Position numbers and translations under genes: made by a program. This document shows positions 23,001-41,006 of a stretch of DNA of 64,000 nucleotides, piece after piece (within the stretch, counting starts at the first letter, position 1; each line of letters opens with the position of its first letter). The notes under the pieces are model-generated. The model was given only the letters and a program-made list of their open reading frames with translations, searched no databases and was not told the origin of the DNA. Source of the DNA: Rhabditoides inermis (taxonomy: Eukaryota > Nematoda > Chromadorea > Rhabditida > Rhabditidae); NCBI GenBank assembly GCA_963966185.1, contig CAWZYM010000253.1, positions 1,554,001 to 1,618,000 on the forward strand. The letters are read 5' to 3'.

Positions 23001-23426
23001 ATCATTACAAGCTCGCTAATTGATTGATCCTTACTTTCGACAAAGTGCGAGCGGGGTAGCTAGGCGGAGATAACAACAGAAATAACTGCTTATCAATGCG
23101 AAAACGGGCAAGCGGCAGCATAATCGGGGTAAGGAAACTAGACGACAAAGGGTGTGCAAGAAACGTACGAGAAGAAGAAGCACTGCTCGCCGGTAGGACC
23201 TCCTCCTGCACAGTCCGTAGGCGAGACAGCACACTGCGATGGCACTGACGTCGCCGTCGGGGGCGAACCACGTGTGTCACACTACAAAAAAAAACCTCAT
23301 TTCGTATATCATGCCCTTTGAATAAGATAAAACCGGTGAACTAGCGTTGAAGTGTACCTTCATATTGACGGGTTCGGGGTAGGATCCGCAGGACGATGTC
23401 TGCGAGCCGGGTGAGCACGTGGACAT
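20096..23426 (-). CDS. PolyQ / Pro-Gly-Met-rich probable nuclear regulator
   Basis: Exons from ATG at 23426 (MSTCSPGSQTSSCGSYPEP; an in-frame TGA lies upstream) to a stop at 20096 give roughly 650 residues. The first third is Ser/Thr-rich and contains the only globular-looking piece, VEKHKFDSLVSWYFVNHGRYK (split here as VEKHKFDSLVSW and YFVNHGRYK), plus a basic SRKRKLDD nuclear-localisation-like motif. The middle has a charged helix (REQSERERKMDKLGQIEGQL) ending in a polyQ run coded by mixed CAG/CAA (21427-21492). The last half is made of PGYPG, MPGMPGMPMGP, poly-Ala and His/Met-Gln tracts. This composition is typical of metazoan coactivators and chromatin-remodeller subunits, but I find no diagnostic domain, so the role is inference. 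It is transcribed divergently from the gene at 24178. Confidence 0.7.
21427..21492 (-). repeat. CAG/CAA polyglutamine tract
   Basis: About 22 consecutive Gln codons in the minus-strand gene, with CAA interruptions of CAG runs. Confidence 0.9.
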
Positions 23427-24177
23427 GATACAAGGCCAGAAAGATCAATCGGTCGGCAAAACGCACGAGACAGAAACAAGAACGATGCGAGAACTGCAAG
23501 CAAAACGCAATCAATTCATCGTGAGAATGCAGCGAACAGCAATATCGCACAACCACTTTTGAAAAGCATAACAAAACAACCATTTTTACAACGTGTTAAG
23601 CATCAAAAGTAGACCGCGTATACGCACAGCAATCACTCGATACAGTTAGAACACGATAAATCGTGAATATATCACAGAACAGATTAGAAACGTACGAAAG
23701 AGATCGATTGACAGCCGCTCAAAAAAATAAGACGCCCAGTCTGTTATGACTACATAGCGTGGCTACATAAATGATTGCAGCGCCAAGGTCAGTGGAACAT
23801 GCACTAAACGCGAGGACTTGGAGGAACACGATTTTTTTTTATTGAAAAGAACGAATTCACGCAGGTTTATAGTTTATTAACGTTATTTATAGTCAGAGTC
23901 AGCGAGTAAGTCTCAAACTGTGTGTCCAGCATTAGCCACACGCGGAGGGGGACACGCGACGCGGACTTGGCTCTCTTGTCTAGTAGTACTCTTTCCGCGT
24001 CTCTTTTTTTTTGCGTGACACTGCGATGTTGTTGTTGAATTGATTGATTTTTCAACGAAAAAAACTATGAATGAACGTGTTCCAGAGTTGCTAATCACAT
24101 TAGGATACCATCCAGTCCGCCCCTCGTTCCTCCCCTCCCTCTCCTCCGGTCATTCCCGTACTCACTCGGCGTCTCGG
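23427..24177. promoter_or_regulatory. Divergent intergenic promoter region
   Basis: About 750 bp between the start codons of two divergent genes. The part near 24100-24177 is CT-rich. The plus-strand frame stays open upstream of the chosen ATG at 24178 back to an ATG near 24067, so a longer N-terminus there cannot be excluded. Confidence 0.5.
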
Positions 24178-25757
24178 ATGGCGGACGGCGGCGGCTACCT
24201 CGCCACCGTGCGCGTCGGCGTCAACAAGCACCGCCAGTGCGTTTCTCTCTCTCTCTCTTCTCTTCTCTCTCTCTCTCTCTCTCTCTCCTCCATCGATCGA
24301 TTATCGATTCGCAGGCGACGCGTGGTCAGCACGCACAGCATGTACGAGGACGACGAGTACCTGGTGCGGGGCGCGGTGGAGGAGATGGCGTCGGTCGCCT
24401 CCTATCCCTCCGTCATCGCCGCCCACAGCGAGATGGACGAGTCCGCACTGGTCAGTCCGTCGCCACATCTAGATCATGTGTCACCCCTCGCATTTCAGTC
24501 CCTCGTCGACCGTACCAACTCGGAGACGCTCGCGCAGATAGGTGGGTCGTCCATTGATCTACTCACCCCTTTCCGTTGTAGCCAAGGTGGAACACTGGCG
24601 ACGCAAGATGCTCGACCCCAAGCCCTACGTATCGCTCTACGACCGTGAGCGCCTCCACATTCCCGACACTGTGGTACGGTAGACTACCGTAATCCGAGTA
24701 CTGTATCGTTCAGAGCACGATGAGCAGCCGGTGCACGTCTATGACGAGCCTCTCATCTGCCCTCCCCTCCTCGTCGAACACTTGTGAGTACTGTAGCTAC
24801 CGTAACCCGTACCTCGTACCGTATAGCCACATTCAACTCGAACGACACTGCGCGAATGGTGGCGTCTCTCGACTCGATCCGCAATCCGCCGCCCTATGTC
24901 GACCTGCTCGAGAGGGTGAGGAAAGTCGATGAGCGATCGATAATCAATCGATATTGTGTTTCAGCTGGAACGCGGTCTTCCCTCTCCTGCCAAGGAGCGT
25001 CGCGAGCGGAAGAGGCAGCGTCACGCGGAGAAGAAAAAGAGAAAGGAGGAGGAGAACAGGGAAGACGAGCCCATCTGCAAGTTCCCCACCGCAGAGACCA
25101 TCGAACCCGCGCCGACAGAGGTACTGTAAGCTACCGTAGGCACAAAAGTACTGTAGTCGGGGCGAGATGGGCCACCCTGACGCCCTTCTTTTTTTCAGGG
25201 TGGCCCGTCGATATATTCGTGGAAGTGCGCCACGATCCAAGTCTCTCCGTTCTGACCGCGCGCCCGTTCTTACCACTTACACTCCCACCCTTACATTCTT
25301 ACACTCGAGTCTCGTCCCCGGTGGCGGCTCGCTAGAAACTCACTCAAAAGCTCTTGGAGATGGTTAAACGTTACATCTGTGTACACTTTGGCATTGGATG
25401 GATAAACTGTGTTCGCTTCGCGTCTTTCTCACATTGATGTCACAATAAAACTACATTTTCAGTCCGCTTCTGCCGATTCGGAGGCGTCGGTGGGAACGAT
25501 GGACTCGTCTCTCGACTCTTCATCTTCATCCAGTCTCTGCTCGCTGTCGTCTTCCTCCTCTCGCACCGGCAGTTGGTCCATCTCTCGCTGCTCCACTCCC
25601 TGCTCCACGTGCTCTGAGATGCGCACTCCCCTCCCCTTGTCTATCGGACCCGTCTCCACCGTCTCCACTCCACCATTCTTGCTCTCTGACACTGACACAA
25701 CCAGTAATGCGTCTTCCGCTGCTTCGGTGCGGATGCAGTACAAACCAATGGTGGGTT

Positions 25758-25799
<42 letters not shown>

Positions 25800-25928
25800 T
25801 ATATGACGTCATTCCAGCTTCGCGAAGTGAACGCGTGGCTGGCGTGGGTGATTTTCGCGTCCTCCTTGGCCATCTACCACCAGCTTCTATCCGAGTATCC
25901 GAGAGTCGGCGAGATTTCGCCAGTCTAA
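24178..25928 (+). CDS. Tail-anchored membrane protein, not recognised
   Basis: Nine or so exons start at MADGGGYLATVRVGVNKHRQ (ATG 24178) and end at TAA 25926-25928. The N-terminal half is acidic (MYEDDEYLVRGAVEEMASVA), followed by KVEHWRRKMLDPKPYVSLYD and HDEQPVHVYDEPLICPPLLV. Then come a very basic stretch (KERRERKRQRHAEKKKRKEE), a long Ser-rich region with CSTPCSTCSEM, and a last exon with one hydrophobic span (VNAWLAWVIFASSLAIYHQL) followed by 14 residues. That is the layout of a C-terminally anchored cytosolic protein of ER or mitochondria. One join is not clean: the exon ending at about 24783 finishes in phase 2, while the next (TFNSNDTARMVASL) reads best from phase 1. An unseen splice choice or a sequence error is likely. 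An alternative exon at 25199 would give a different C-terminus. Confidence 0.6.
24246..24290. repeat. CT microsatellite in first intron
   Basis: A (CT)n tract between the first donor and the acceptor at 24314 of the tail-anchored protein gene. Confidence 0.9.
25169..25206 (+). promoter_or_regulatory. Perfect hairpin enclosing an alternative 3' splice site
   Basis: Twelve bases GGGCCACCCTGA (25169-25180) are exactly complementary to TCAGGGTGGCCC (25195-25206), with a 14-base pyrimidine loop. The AG of a good TTTTTTTCAG acceptor lies in the 3' arm. If used, that acceptor opens an alternative terminal exon (GGPSIYSWKCATIQVSPF, stop). Confidence 0.5.
25761..25797. repeat. GA microsatellite
   Basis: (GA)n tract in the last intron of the tail-anchored protein gene. 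Confidence 0.9.
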
Positions 25929-26627
25929 AACCTCTCTCTTTGTTCACTCCATTCTTTCCTCGCATACCCCCACACCCATACCAACCTTCCTTCTTACACG
26001 CCCTTAATTCTTACAGTTACACACCATTTCTCTTTGATTGTTCCGAGTTTATTACGCCTTTTACACATTATCACTTATACGTTTTGGTTATTGAAGATGA
26101 ATTCTTTGAGAAGAACGTTTCACAAGATCATTGTTATTGTGCGGATAATGAGATATAAAGATATATAATGGGTGTTTTTTGTAAACGGCAAAACTCAAAG
26201 ATCACGATCTTATCTTTAGCAATTAAATTCATATGATCATATGAGATGAAAACTGTATATGATACATTTATTCTACAACCCGCTTCTGCATCAATCATGT
26301 GTGATATGTGGGACAGAACAAAACACAAAGAAAAATCAATAAAAGAAATACGAAAGCTTTCAAAAGTGGACATGTGGACACTCGAATACAACGGCAATCA
26401 CTTCTACTATCAATAAACTGCTGAGTTAATGCATTTTCGACATCTCATGTCCGAATTCATCAACGGAGCGATGTCTGCGCAACGGGTCGGATCTCAATGC
26501 CTATATGAATACGAGAGGAATGAGAAGAAAGCGGAAGAAATGGGCAGCAAGAGAAATAAATTACGGATGGACTAAGTATAAGGAACTGAGCGACATAGTA
26601 CATAAAGGGGTCCTAAGTACTACTGAC
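25929..26627. other. Convergent 3' ends, no gene seen
   Basis: Separates a plus-strand and a minus-strand stop codon. AT-rich, with AATAAA-like signals usable by either gene (for example 26337 on the plus strand). No exon is recognised. Confidence 0.55.
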
Positions 26628-33874
<7,247 letters not shown>

Positions 33875-34278
33875 CCTGCAAAGTAACGTCGAAAGTGAGA
33901 TGCACAGTCACAGTAGTCTATAGTGAAATCTGTAGTATCTACTGTAGTAAAAGTGAAACAAGTCAGAAGCGAAAGTATTCAAACGCGGGATGATCGGACA
34001 AATCTGGCAGCTAGTGAGAACGTCGATTATTTTAGGATCTGACAGCGGAGCGCGCAGACGAAGCGACGATTGGCGATAGAGTGTGCAAAACGAGAGGGCC
34101 AGCGTCAAAGAGTGACCGCGGACCGGTCTCATACCAGTAGCAGAGAGATGCGAAAGAGAAAGTGGCGGAAAGATAATTGTTGTTCTATGCAGTGTATCAT
34201 TCTTATAGCTATGCAAACATTGAAAGTAAGAGTGAAGTGGTGAGAAAGGCATTGAATTTCGAACGTCTCTCACTTCAC

Positions 34279-34533
34279 ATGAGGGCCACTCAAGAAAGTG
34301 CAAGGGTCAATGGTAGTAAACAGAGCCACATGGTAGAAAGGCATGAGTCGGTCGGCGGCAGCGGTGTTGATTTCGCGATTTCAGCGGTAATCGCCCTTCT
34401 TGTGTTTGCTTTCTTCGGAGGGAGCACTCAGGCGGTCGACTCACACACTCCGAGCAAGTCCAAGCGACTGGCACCTGCCAATACGAACAGTGCAAGTCAA
34501 CAACTATCCACACAGCACGTACAAGGCAAATAA
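34279..34533 (+). CDS. Possible small secreted or membrane peptide; weak
   Basis: An open frame from ATG 34279 (or 34330, MVERHESVGG) contains one hydrophobic stretch (ISAVIALLVFAFFGGSTQ) followed by a basic site (SHTPSKSKR) and a short polar tail ending HVQGK. AATAAA occurs at about 34672. It lies head-to-head with the mosaic protease gene. The frame is short and splice signals are ambiguous, so this is only a candidate. Confidence 0.3.
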   Translation: MRATQESARVNGSKQSHMVERHESVGGSGVDFAISAVIALLVFAFFGGSTQAVDSHTPSKSKRLAPANTNSASQQLSTQHVQGK

Positions 34534-35963
34534 CTTTCTATTATTTATATTCAAAAGTATCAAACCTGTTAAGTTCATGAAACCTTTTTCTTATTTCAGT
34601 GAACAACAGCTTTGTCTAAAGCAATTCAGAACGAACAATGAGGAATTGACAAAGCAGAGAAAGTAGTTCACAAATAAATGAGAAACAGAATCCCTGTTTC
34701 GGCCCATTATCCTGCAGACAGGCTACATCAACGTACTATATCTAGAGTTACTGACTAAATGATAGAATCGAAATAAGAACATCCACTGTGGTGGGCCTAC
34801 TGCCTGAACGCTCATCAGTGCAGGGCCACAGCGGACGAAAGGAAAGTAGCGAACAAAGTAAAATCTGGAAGAAAATAGTAGAAACCTATAATGAGAAAGA
34901 ACTTTACTGCGGAAACGTGGAACGTGAAAGTAGAAAAGAGAACAAAGACTAAACGACTAAAACTGTCCTGAAAGGCCACAGATATCGAATACGTGAGAGT
35001 ACCAAAGCCGACGTACCAAAGCCGAAACCAAGGCACAAGCAAAAGAAGTCCACAAGACAACAAGACAGCAAGCAAACTTTTTTGCACGGCCGACGTAAAC
35101 CTGAACATCACTGTACTCTGAAACTTGTCGCCCGCGACTCTTGAGGTGTTCACAGCCGCCTCATGAACTTTTTCTTTGTGACTTTGTGGCTCTTTTTTAG
35201 ACAAAAAAAACTTTTCAGGGACATTCAGGACTCAGGAAAGTAGTTACATACATAGTTTCGGATTGTCACTTTTCCAATGGGCAATGGAAGTGTGACCTTC
35301 AAATTGGTCGAGTTTACTTTCCCGTTGTCCAGCATACAGTTTGTTCTTCTTTTCAAGCACACTTCTCACACTCATTATGATGTCATTTATTATAATTTCA
35401 ATTCACCCGCATCGTTTAGTCTTCCGAAAGACTCTCAAAAGACGCTCTTTACCTCGTATCGTATACTGCGAGTCAGTATCCCACTTGGGAACACCTCAGA
35501 CCTCAGCCGAATTTTCACTTTCACCGCAAACACGGGTGTTTCATGAAACGCCTCGCCTCCTCAGTGCTTTCCTTGTGTATAGTAATCAGAACATCTATGC
35601 GACGTTCGTTTGAGCTTTTTGCTGACTTTTTCCAAAGATTTTAGCATCCGCTAAGGGCCTCTTGGCAACAATACTCGTCATTCTCTCACAACTCACAAAC
35701 CATTGATGTTTCATCATCATCTACGAACGCACAACATGAGCTTTCTTCATTTTTTTATGTTTTTGTGCATGAATTTATTCATATTTCCATTGACTTTTAT
35801 TAAATATCACAAACTCGGAGTGAGAACATGGTTATGAGGTCTGAAACAGATAAGTACAAAAACGTCGAGATTTAGACTTATTGAAGTCTTTCTGGATATA
35901 GATAATAGATGTTGTAATCGTGTGACAGTGTGTACCCAGAATGAGCTGAAAGCTGCTTCGAAC
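34534..35963. other. Spacer with no firm gene
   Basis: It holds an AT-rich stretch, a local direct repeat (GTACCAAAGCCGA twice, 35000-35026) and a hydrophobic minus-strand frame near 34815-35108 that I did not accept as a gene. Confidence 0.45.
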
Positions 35964-38698
35964 TCAAAATAGCGTTGAGTCGAAATGAAACGCGTGAGTG
36001 AGCTGTCCTCTCATGTCGTTTATATCAAACAGCACCATTCGCGAAAAGACGTCGTTAGTAATCGAAGAGTGGTACTAAGGAATACAACTGTGAAGTATAG
36101 GCTTCTATTCCACTTACAATAGTGTCCGGTATGACTCCAATAATTTTCGTCACACGTTCAGTTGCTTCAAAATCAGTCATTTCGGGATTCGTAGTTCTGA
36201 AATTGGTTATTGGTTATCGGTTTCACGTTGTGCTGTTGAACAGACAAAAGTTGAAACAAGGAAACGAGGTGAAACCTGATGAACAGTTGCAATGAGTGAG
36301 TGTAGTGCTGTCTGGCTGCGCGCACAGTCGCATTTCCTTGGTCCGATAGGTTACACACTGAATCGAAGCTTGGAAAAGACAGTCTGTTTACTTTAGTTTT
36401 TTGAAGACAGTCTTCTATAACTCTGAGAGAGAAGAGACTAGTGCAGCAACGTTTCACAAAATAGTAATCTGGTGTCAAATTCAAATATTACGGTACTGTT
36501 ATGAACACAAAGACAGCAGGAATTTTAATATATTGTTAAGTAGGTCAGGGTCAGAAGCTTTTTATGATGCCTTCAGTTCTCAGTTTGCGCGGGAACAATA
36601 AAATCTTCTTTGTGAGCTCTGACACACCGAGTGCAAGAAAGAAAAAAGAGAGAGAAAACAAGAAAGAGAGAGAGAGAGAGAAAAGGAAAATAGAGAGATA
36701 CTTACTTGTATCGAGTAGTATGATCATCCTCAGGTACCCGAACTCGGAGTGTGTGAGTCGAATCTCGTGAAACACTTTTATCACAGTGCGATGCGCGTGC
36801 GCGATAGCCGCATACAAGGCCGCACTCTCACTGGAAATGAATGAGCACTATAAGTGCTCAGTTAGTATATTTACTATAATATATAATTATACTACTATAT
36901 ACTTTCAGTATATATATTTTAACAAGGTCCGGATAGTTGTACAGTCGAGAGCGGTCAGGCCGACGACCGCGCCGCATACACGCGACGCTCTGCTCTTTTG
37001 CGAATTTGCCAGCAAGCGGTTGAGCGCGATAATTTCTCTCTTGGAATCGCTACGCGCTCATTCACTCGCGAGGCAACTATCCGGGCCGTGTATGAGTGCT
37101 CACAGTTTTGTCGTTATAGCTGTATCAGACGCAACAAATTGTTGAGCGTGGACTCACGGATTGGTGGCGTTGCGGGTGAGTGGAATGCGGTTGCCGAACC
37201 AGATGACGAGTCCGGAGAAGTCGAGGCGATACGTCCAGTAGAGACACATTAGGAAGCGCGACGGCGCCATGCGCTGCTGCGCCAGACGCGTCTGTACCAC
37301 ACACAACGCATAATAGATATACACTTGGTTTGCACGGTACTTGAAACAAGCAACACACGTTTATATGCTGTACATACACATACCTTGTCCTCGTGCGACA
37401 GGTGCTGGATCTGCGGACAGCCGCTCATCCAATCGAGAAATTGGACGACACTGCGACAGTAGCTCAGCTTGATCGCCAGATTCCTTGACTTGAAAGGGTC
37501 CGTCAACACCCGGCCGAACGATGTCCAACCCGTCTGAGAAAATCAAGGTTTTATACAATATATTGTTATACTTTTGCAAATAATCGCGCGCTGTCGGGGT
37601 AGATCAGAGAAAAACGAAAAATCTGCTGCTCACAGCATCGTAGAGATGCTCGAGAACCTTCTCGATGTTCTGGCGCAGGCTATGAGATCAGCTGCATCTA
37701 TCACAGCGTACCGGCAATCGTGGCGTGATCTCGGTGGGGTCTCGGATGGCGTCGGCGAGGCTAACGTCGACGTTCATCCGCGTATCCGCCAGACAGATCA
37801 TCGCCATACCGTCGTCCGCATCGCACACGCTAAACTTGTTATGCAGTTGTGCTGATATTGAAATTTGCATAATTGGAAATGCGCTCACGTTTGCAATCTG
37901 TCGATGCGTCTGCTCTGTGCGAGCACATTCTCATCCACCCACATCTTGAACTGTTTCAGCGGGCTCGCGCTGACACGATCCGTAATGTACCCGGCTATGC
38001 GGGGAACCTGAACCGCACACTCAATGGCAAGCGATCCACTTCTCAAACCTCGATGATTGGCAGTTCATCGCTCATCGGTGAGACAGCAGCGCTCGATACT
38101 CCATCACCATTTCTTTTGACGCCGACCACTGTGTTTTGTGAGAACGTGTTTGCACATAGAATGCACAGCACTCACACTTTCTGTTCATGCCGGCGTCGAG
38201 ACAGGCCTGGTAGCGGCACGCGCGGCACGCCCGGCCTGAAGTGTCGTAGACTGTTATACGTTGTCTAGTCGGTGTCACCTCGTCGAGCTGACTTCTCAGA
38301 GACGCAGAAGCCGCGAGCCTTGCACGCGTACGTTCGCGCGGCCAACTCGCTCCGAGCAAAGAACATTTTGCAGCTTCTGACAGAAACAATTACGCTAGAA
38401 ACGAGAGATTGAGCGTGCAAATTAGCTTAAAAAAGTAGAGATGTACAGAGAAAGCAATGAGAACAGAGATTGAAACAACCCAATTTGTTTGGGATTTGAT
38501 TAAGGTGTAGCTACAGTCAAACCAATTCTTACTATTGGAAAACTTGAGGGTACGTCTTTTGAAAAGGTATGTTTTCGTTTGTTATAATAACATTGTTTCC
38601 CACCGGCACACCAGTCCTCCGTAGTAGTTGGCGGCGCCAGCCTGCCCACAGCAACCACACGTATCACTGTACGCTTGCAGCATCTCAATCATAGACAT
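35964..38698 (-). CDS. Nuclear hormone receptor (nematode-type, divergent)
   Basis: Starts at ATG 38698 (MSMIEMLQAYSD) directly before the first zinc finger (TCGCCGQAGAANYYGGLVC) and ends at TGA 35964-35966. The DNA-binding domain continues with the P-box region CRSCKMFFARSE and the second finger RACRACRYQACLDAGMNRK, the classic C-terminal extension of the second finger. About eight further exons encode an all-helical ligand-binding domain (for example TGWTSFGRVLTDPFKSRNLA, ALYAAIAHAHRTVIKVFHEI, VCNLSDQGNATVRAARQHYT). The protein closes with a short last exon, AFHFDSTLF. The N-terminal A/B region is almost absent, as in many nematode supplementary receptors. Ligand and targets are unknown. 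An (AAC)n repeat lies immediately upstream of the start codon. Confidence 0.85.
36660..36682. repeat. GA microsatellite
   Basis: Short (GA)n in an intron of the nuclear receptor gene. Confidence 0.8.
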
Positions 38699-38741
38699 TC
38701 ATCGCGTGTGAATAATGTGTGATAAACGAGAATAACGAGTG

Positions 38742-38833
<92 letters not shown>

Positions 38834-38835
38834 CC
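38742..38835. repeat. (AAC)n microsatellite
   Basis: About 31 perfect AAC units, 43 bases upstream of the nuclear receptor start codon. On the receptor's transcribed strand it reads (GTT)n. Confidence 0.95.
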
Positions 38836-41006
38836 CATACAAATGATATATGAGCTTGCGCGATGAAACACCGTGACTCACCGTGAAATAAGCCAAATAA
38901 AAAGGAAAATGAATAAAAAGAGAGAAAAGAAAGTAAAGAGAGAAAAAGAGGTGCGTGTGCTTGTGCGGGCGCGCGCGTGAGGGAGTGGGTGTGCAAGTAT
39001 GGTAGTTAGTGAGGGGTGGGAGTGTGGTATCATGCATGTGATGGAAAGGGGTGGATAGTGTGCAGGTCAAACTCACTGAGTGCTTTCCTTGAAAGAAATG
39101 AGACTGGAAGTGTTGACTATAGAATCGGGAGGTCATTCCAAACCGGGACTACACGTTTAGAAAAACTATGGTAAACCACCGGTGTTTTGATGGAGGATCG
39201 CGCAAGCTGTCAAACGTATTTCGCGAAGTCTTCCTGGATTACTATTAAATTATTAAAAAAGATCACCGAGGAAAAAGTTGCTCCAGCTCTAACCATTTTA
39301 TAATTAGTGCGTCTGAAACGAACTTACAAACTTACAGTACAGTATGCGCTGTCGTTGATTGAAACTTATAACTGTGTCAACGCGATATAGAGGGTAGCGG
39401 AATAGCGCGCGAAAGTGAAACAGGTCATCGACTTCCGGTCAGTAGTGCAACATGGAAAAGGCGAGTCGTTGGGCGGAGCCAGCTGTTGCATATTTGTTGT
39501 CAGAAAATGTAGTAAAATAATCAAATATGCTATTTTTCGGTCGAATGTCAAAAATTCATTGTGAGACCTGAACTCATTACTCAATTTCGGGTCATTTCAC
39601 CATCGTTCTCTTTTTTTCCCGGAGATAAAACTAAATTTATTACACTACAAGGATGCGTCACACATGAAATGCCTGTGAACAATGACAATGGAGGGGCAGC
39701 AGTAGAGTACTAGATGTTATGGTTTTAGAAAACCAGCAATGAGAATCCACGATGACGGTGTGTTGTCTGGCTAGCGGCTGACAACGTGTCAGGGTGGTCG
39801 CCGACCCACCGCGGTAGCGGTACTTCTTTCGGCCCACGGGCGGCATCGAACCCGTGACCTTTCGATTAAGAACCGCGCGCACATCCACTGCGCTACCGCC
39901 GCGTGTTCTTCAAATAGGCAAACATCGAAATTTCGAAAATACACGGCTGATCCTCTATAGAAAAAACACTCCAAACTTCAAACGTTACACCGTAGTATTA
40001 TTTACGTGCCTACATGCGTCCACGAATGAAAAAAGCTCACTACTGTATCAAAAATTATATTGCTTGACACATTTCTTCTACATTGGTCTGTGTGTTTCTT
40101 TCATTTTTCGGTCTTGGTCGAGTGCTAGAAACAGAATTTACGAAGTGAGTGCTTTCAGACAGGTAGATCTAGCTAGTGGGAATGAAGAAGATAAGTAGTA
40201 GATAATAAACACGCGCACGCTATATGACGTTAAAATGTTCACATACTGCACACTAATTGCGTACAAGTGCAAGCACTTGTCACATAAAGAGTTTGTGAAT
40301 GTTTGATTTCACTAAATAGGATGTGGTGAGAGGGGGAATTAGAGATATGCAGATGGACGGCGTATTTGATGCAGTATTAATCGCTGATTATACTCATGGG
40401 ATTGTATTTCTCTTCGCTAAACAGAAACATACGCAGATGCAGGACTCAAACGCTTTAAACACAATTATACTTAAGTACATAGGATGTTGTAAACTATTGA
40501 CACTTCTCCACAGGTCTCCACACTTCACTTTTCGACACTTCTCTACAGGGTTTCTCTACAAACTCTGTTAGATAGTTGTTTGCCGGGAGTTTGAAGAAAC
40601 TGATGTGTAAAAACTGGGAAAGCATACATAGAATGGATGTTTAATAGAATCTACATTCTATAACACCAGTTTCCACCCATCATTCAGAATTTGCAGATGT
40701 CGTACTGGATTCAATGATTGTCACATTGTCAATCCGAAGCCACGCAGTTCAAGGTTCCCGAAGTATTCATAATTTCAATATTGAATATGTCCAATAAAGA
40801 AGAAACCAGTGAGAGCGAAATCATATAATCAACTGTTTGAATTCTCGAGTCAGTTCAAGTGATTCAGGTTTCACATCAGTGTTCTGTGAGAGCGTCGTTC
40901 AGTCTTTTTTACTCTGTTTCGCTATCATTATCGTTAATAGAAAAACGAGATGAATACTAGTAAAAGTACAAGACGAACACGATCGAGACTATTCTATCAC
41001 GGCAGA
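38836..41006. other. Spacer, no gene seen except a tRNA-like repeat
   Basis: AT-rich DNA between two minus-strand receptor genes. Apart from the tRNA-like repeat at 39833-39903, the frames here are short and lack splice context. Confidence 0.5.
39833..39903 (-). repeat. tRNA-Lys-derived repeat or pseudo-tRNA
   Basis: The minus strand carries a perfect A box (TAGCGCAGTGG), a CTTAATC anticodon-loop-like segment and the B-box-like GGTTCGATGCC. However, the anticodon stem and acceptor stem do not pair. It is best read as a tRNA-derived SINE or decayed tRNA. Confidence 0.6.

Noticed and set aside
34815..35108. Hydrophobic minus-strand frame (MFRFTSAVQKSLLAVLLSCG...)
   Set aside because: It is interrupted by several acceptor and donor-like signals and has no upstream promoter or conserved motif. 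Phe-rich hydrophobic frames arise easily in such DNA. It stays possible as an unlisted small membrane protein.
35277..35613. Two overlapping plus-strand frames of about 90 codons
   Set aside because: Different frames overlap over the same DNA, neither has splice or family support.
38685..39136. Frames rich in Val, Leu or Cys over the (AAC)n repeat
   Set aside because: They are translations of the microsatellite.
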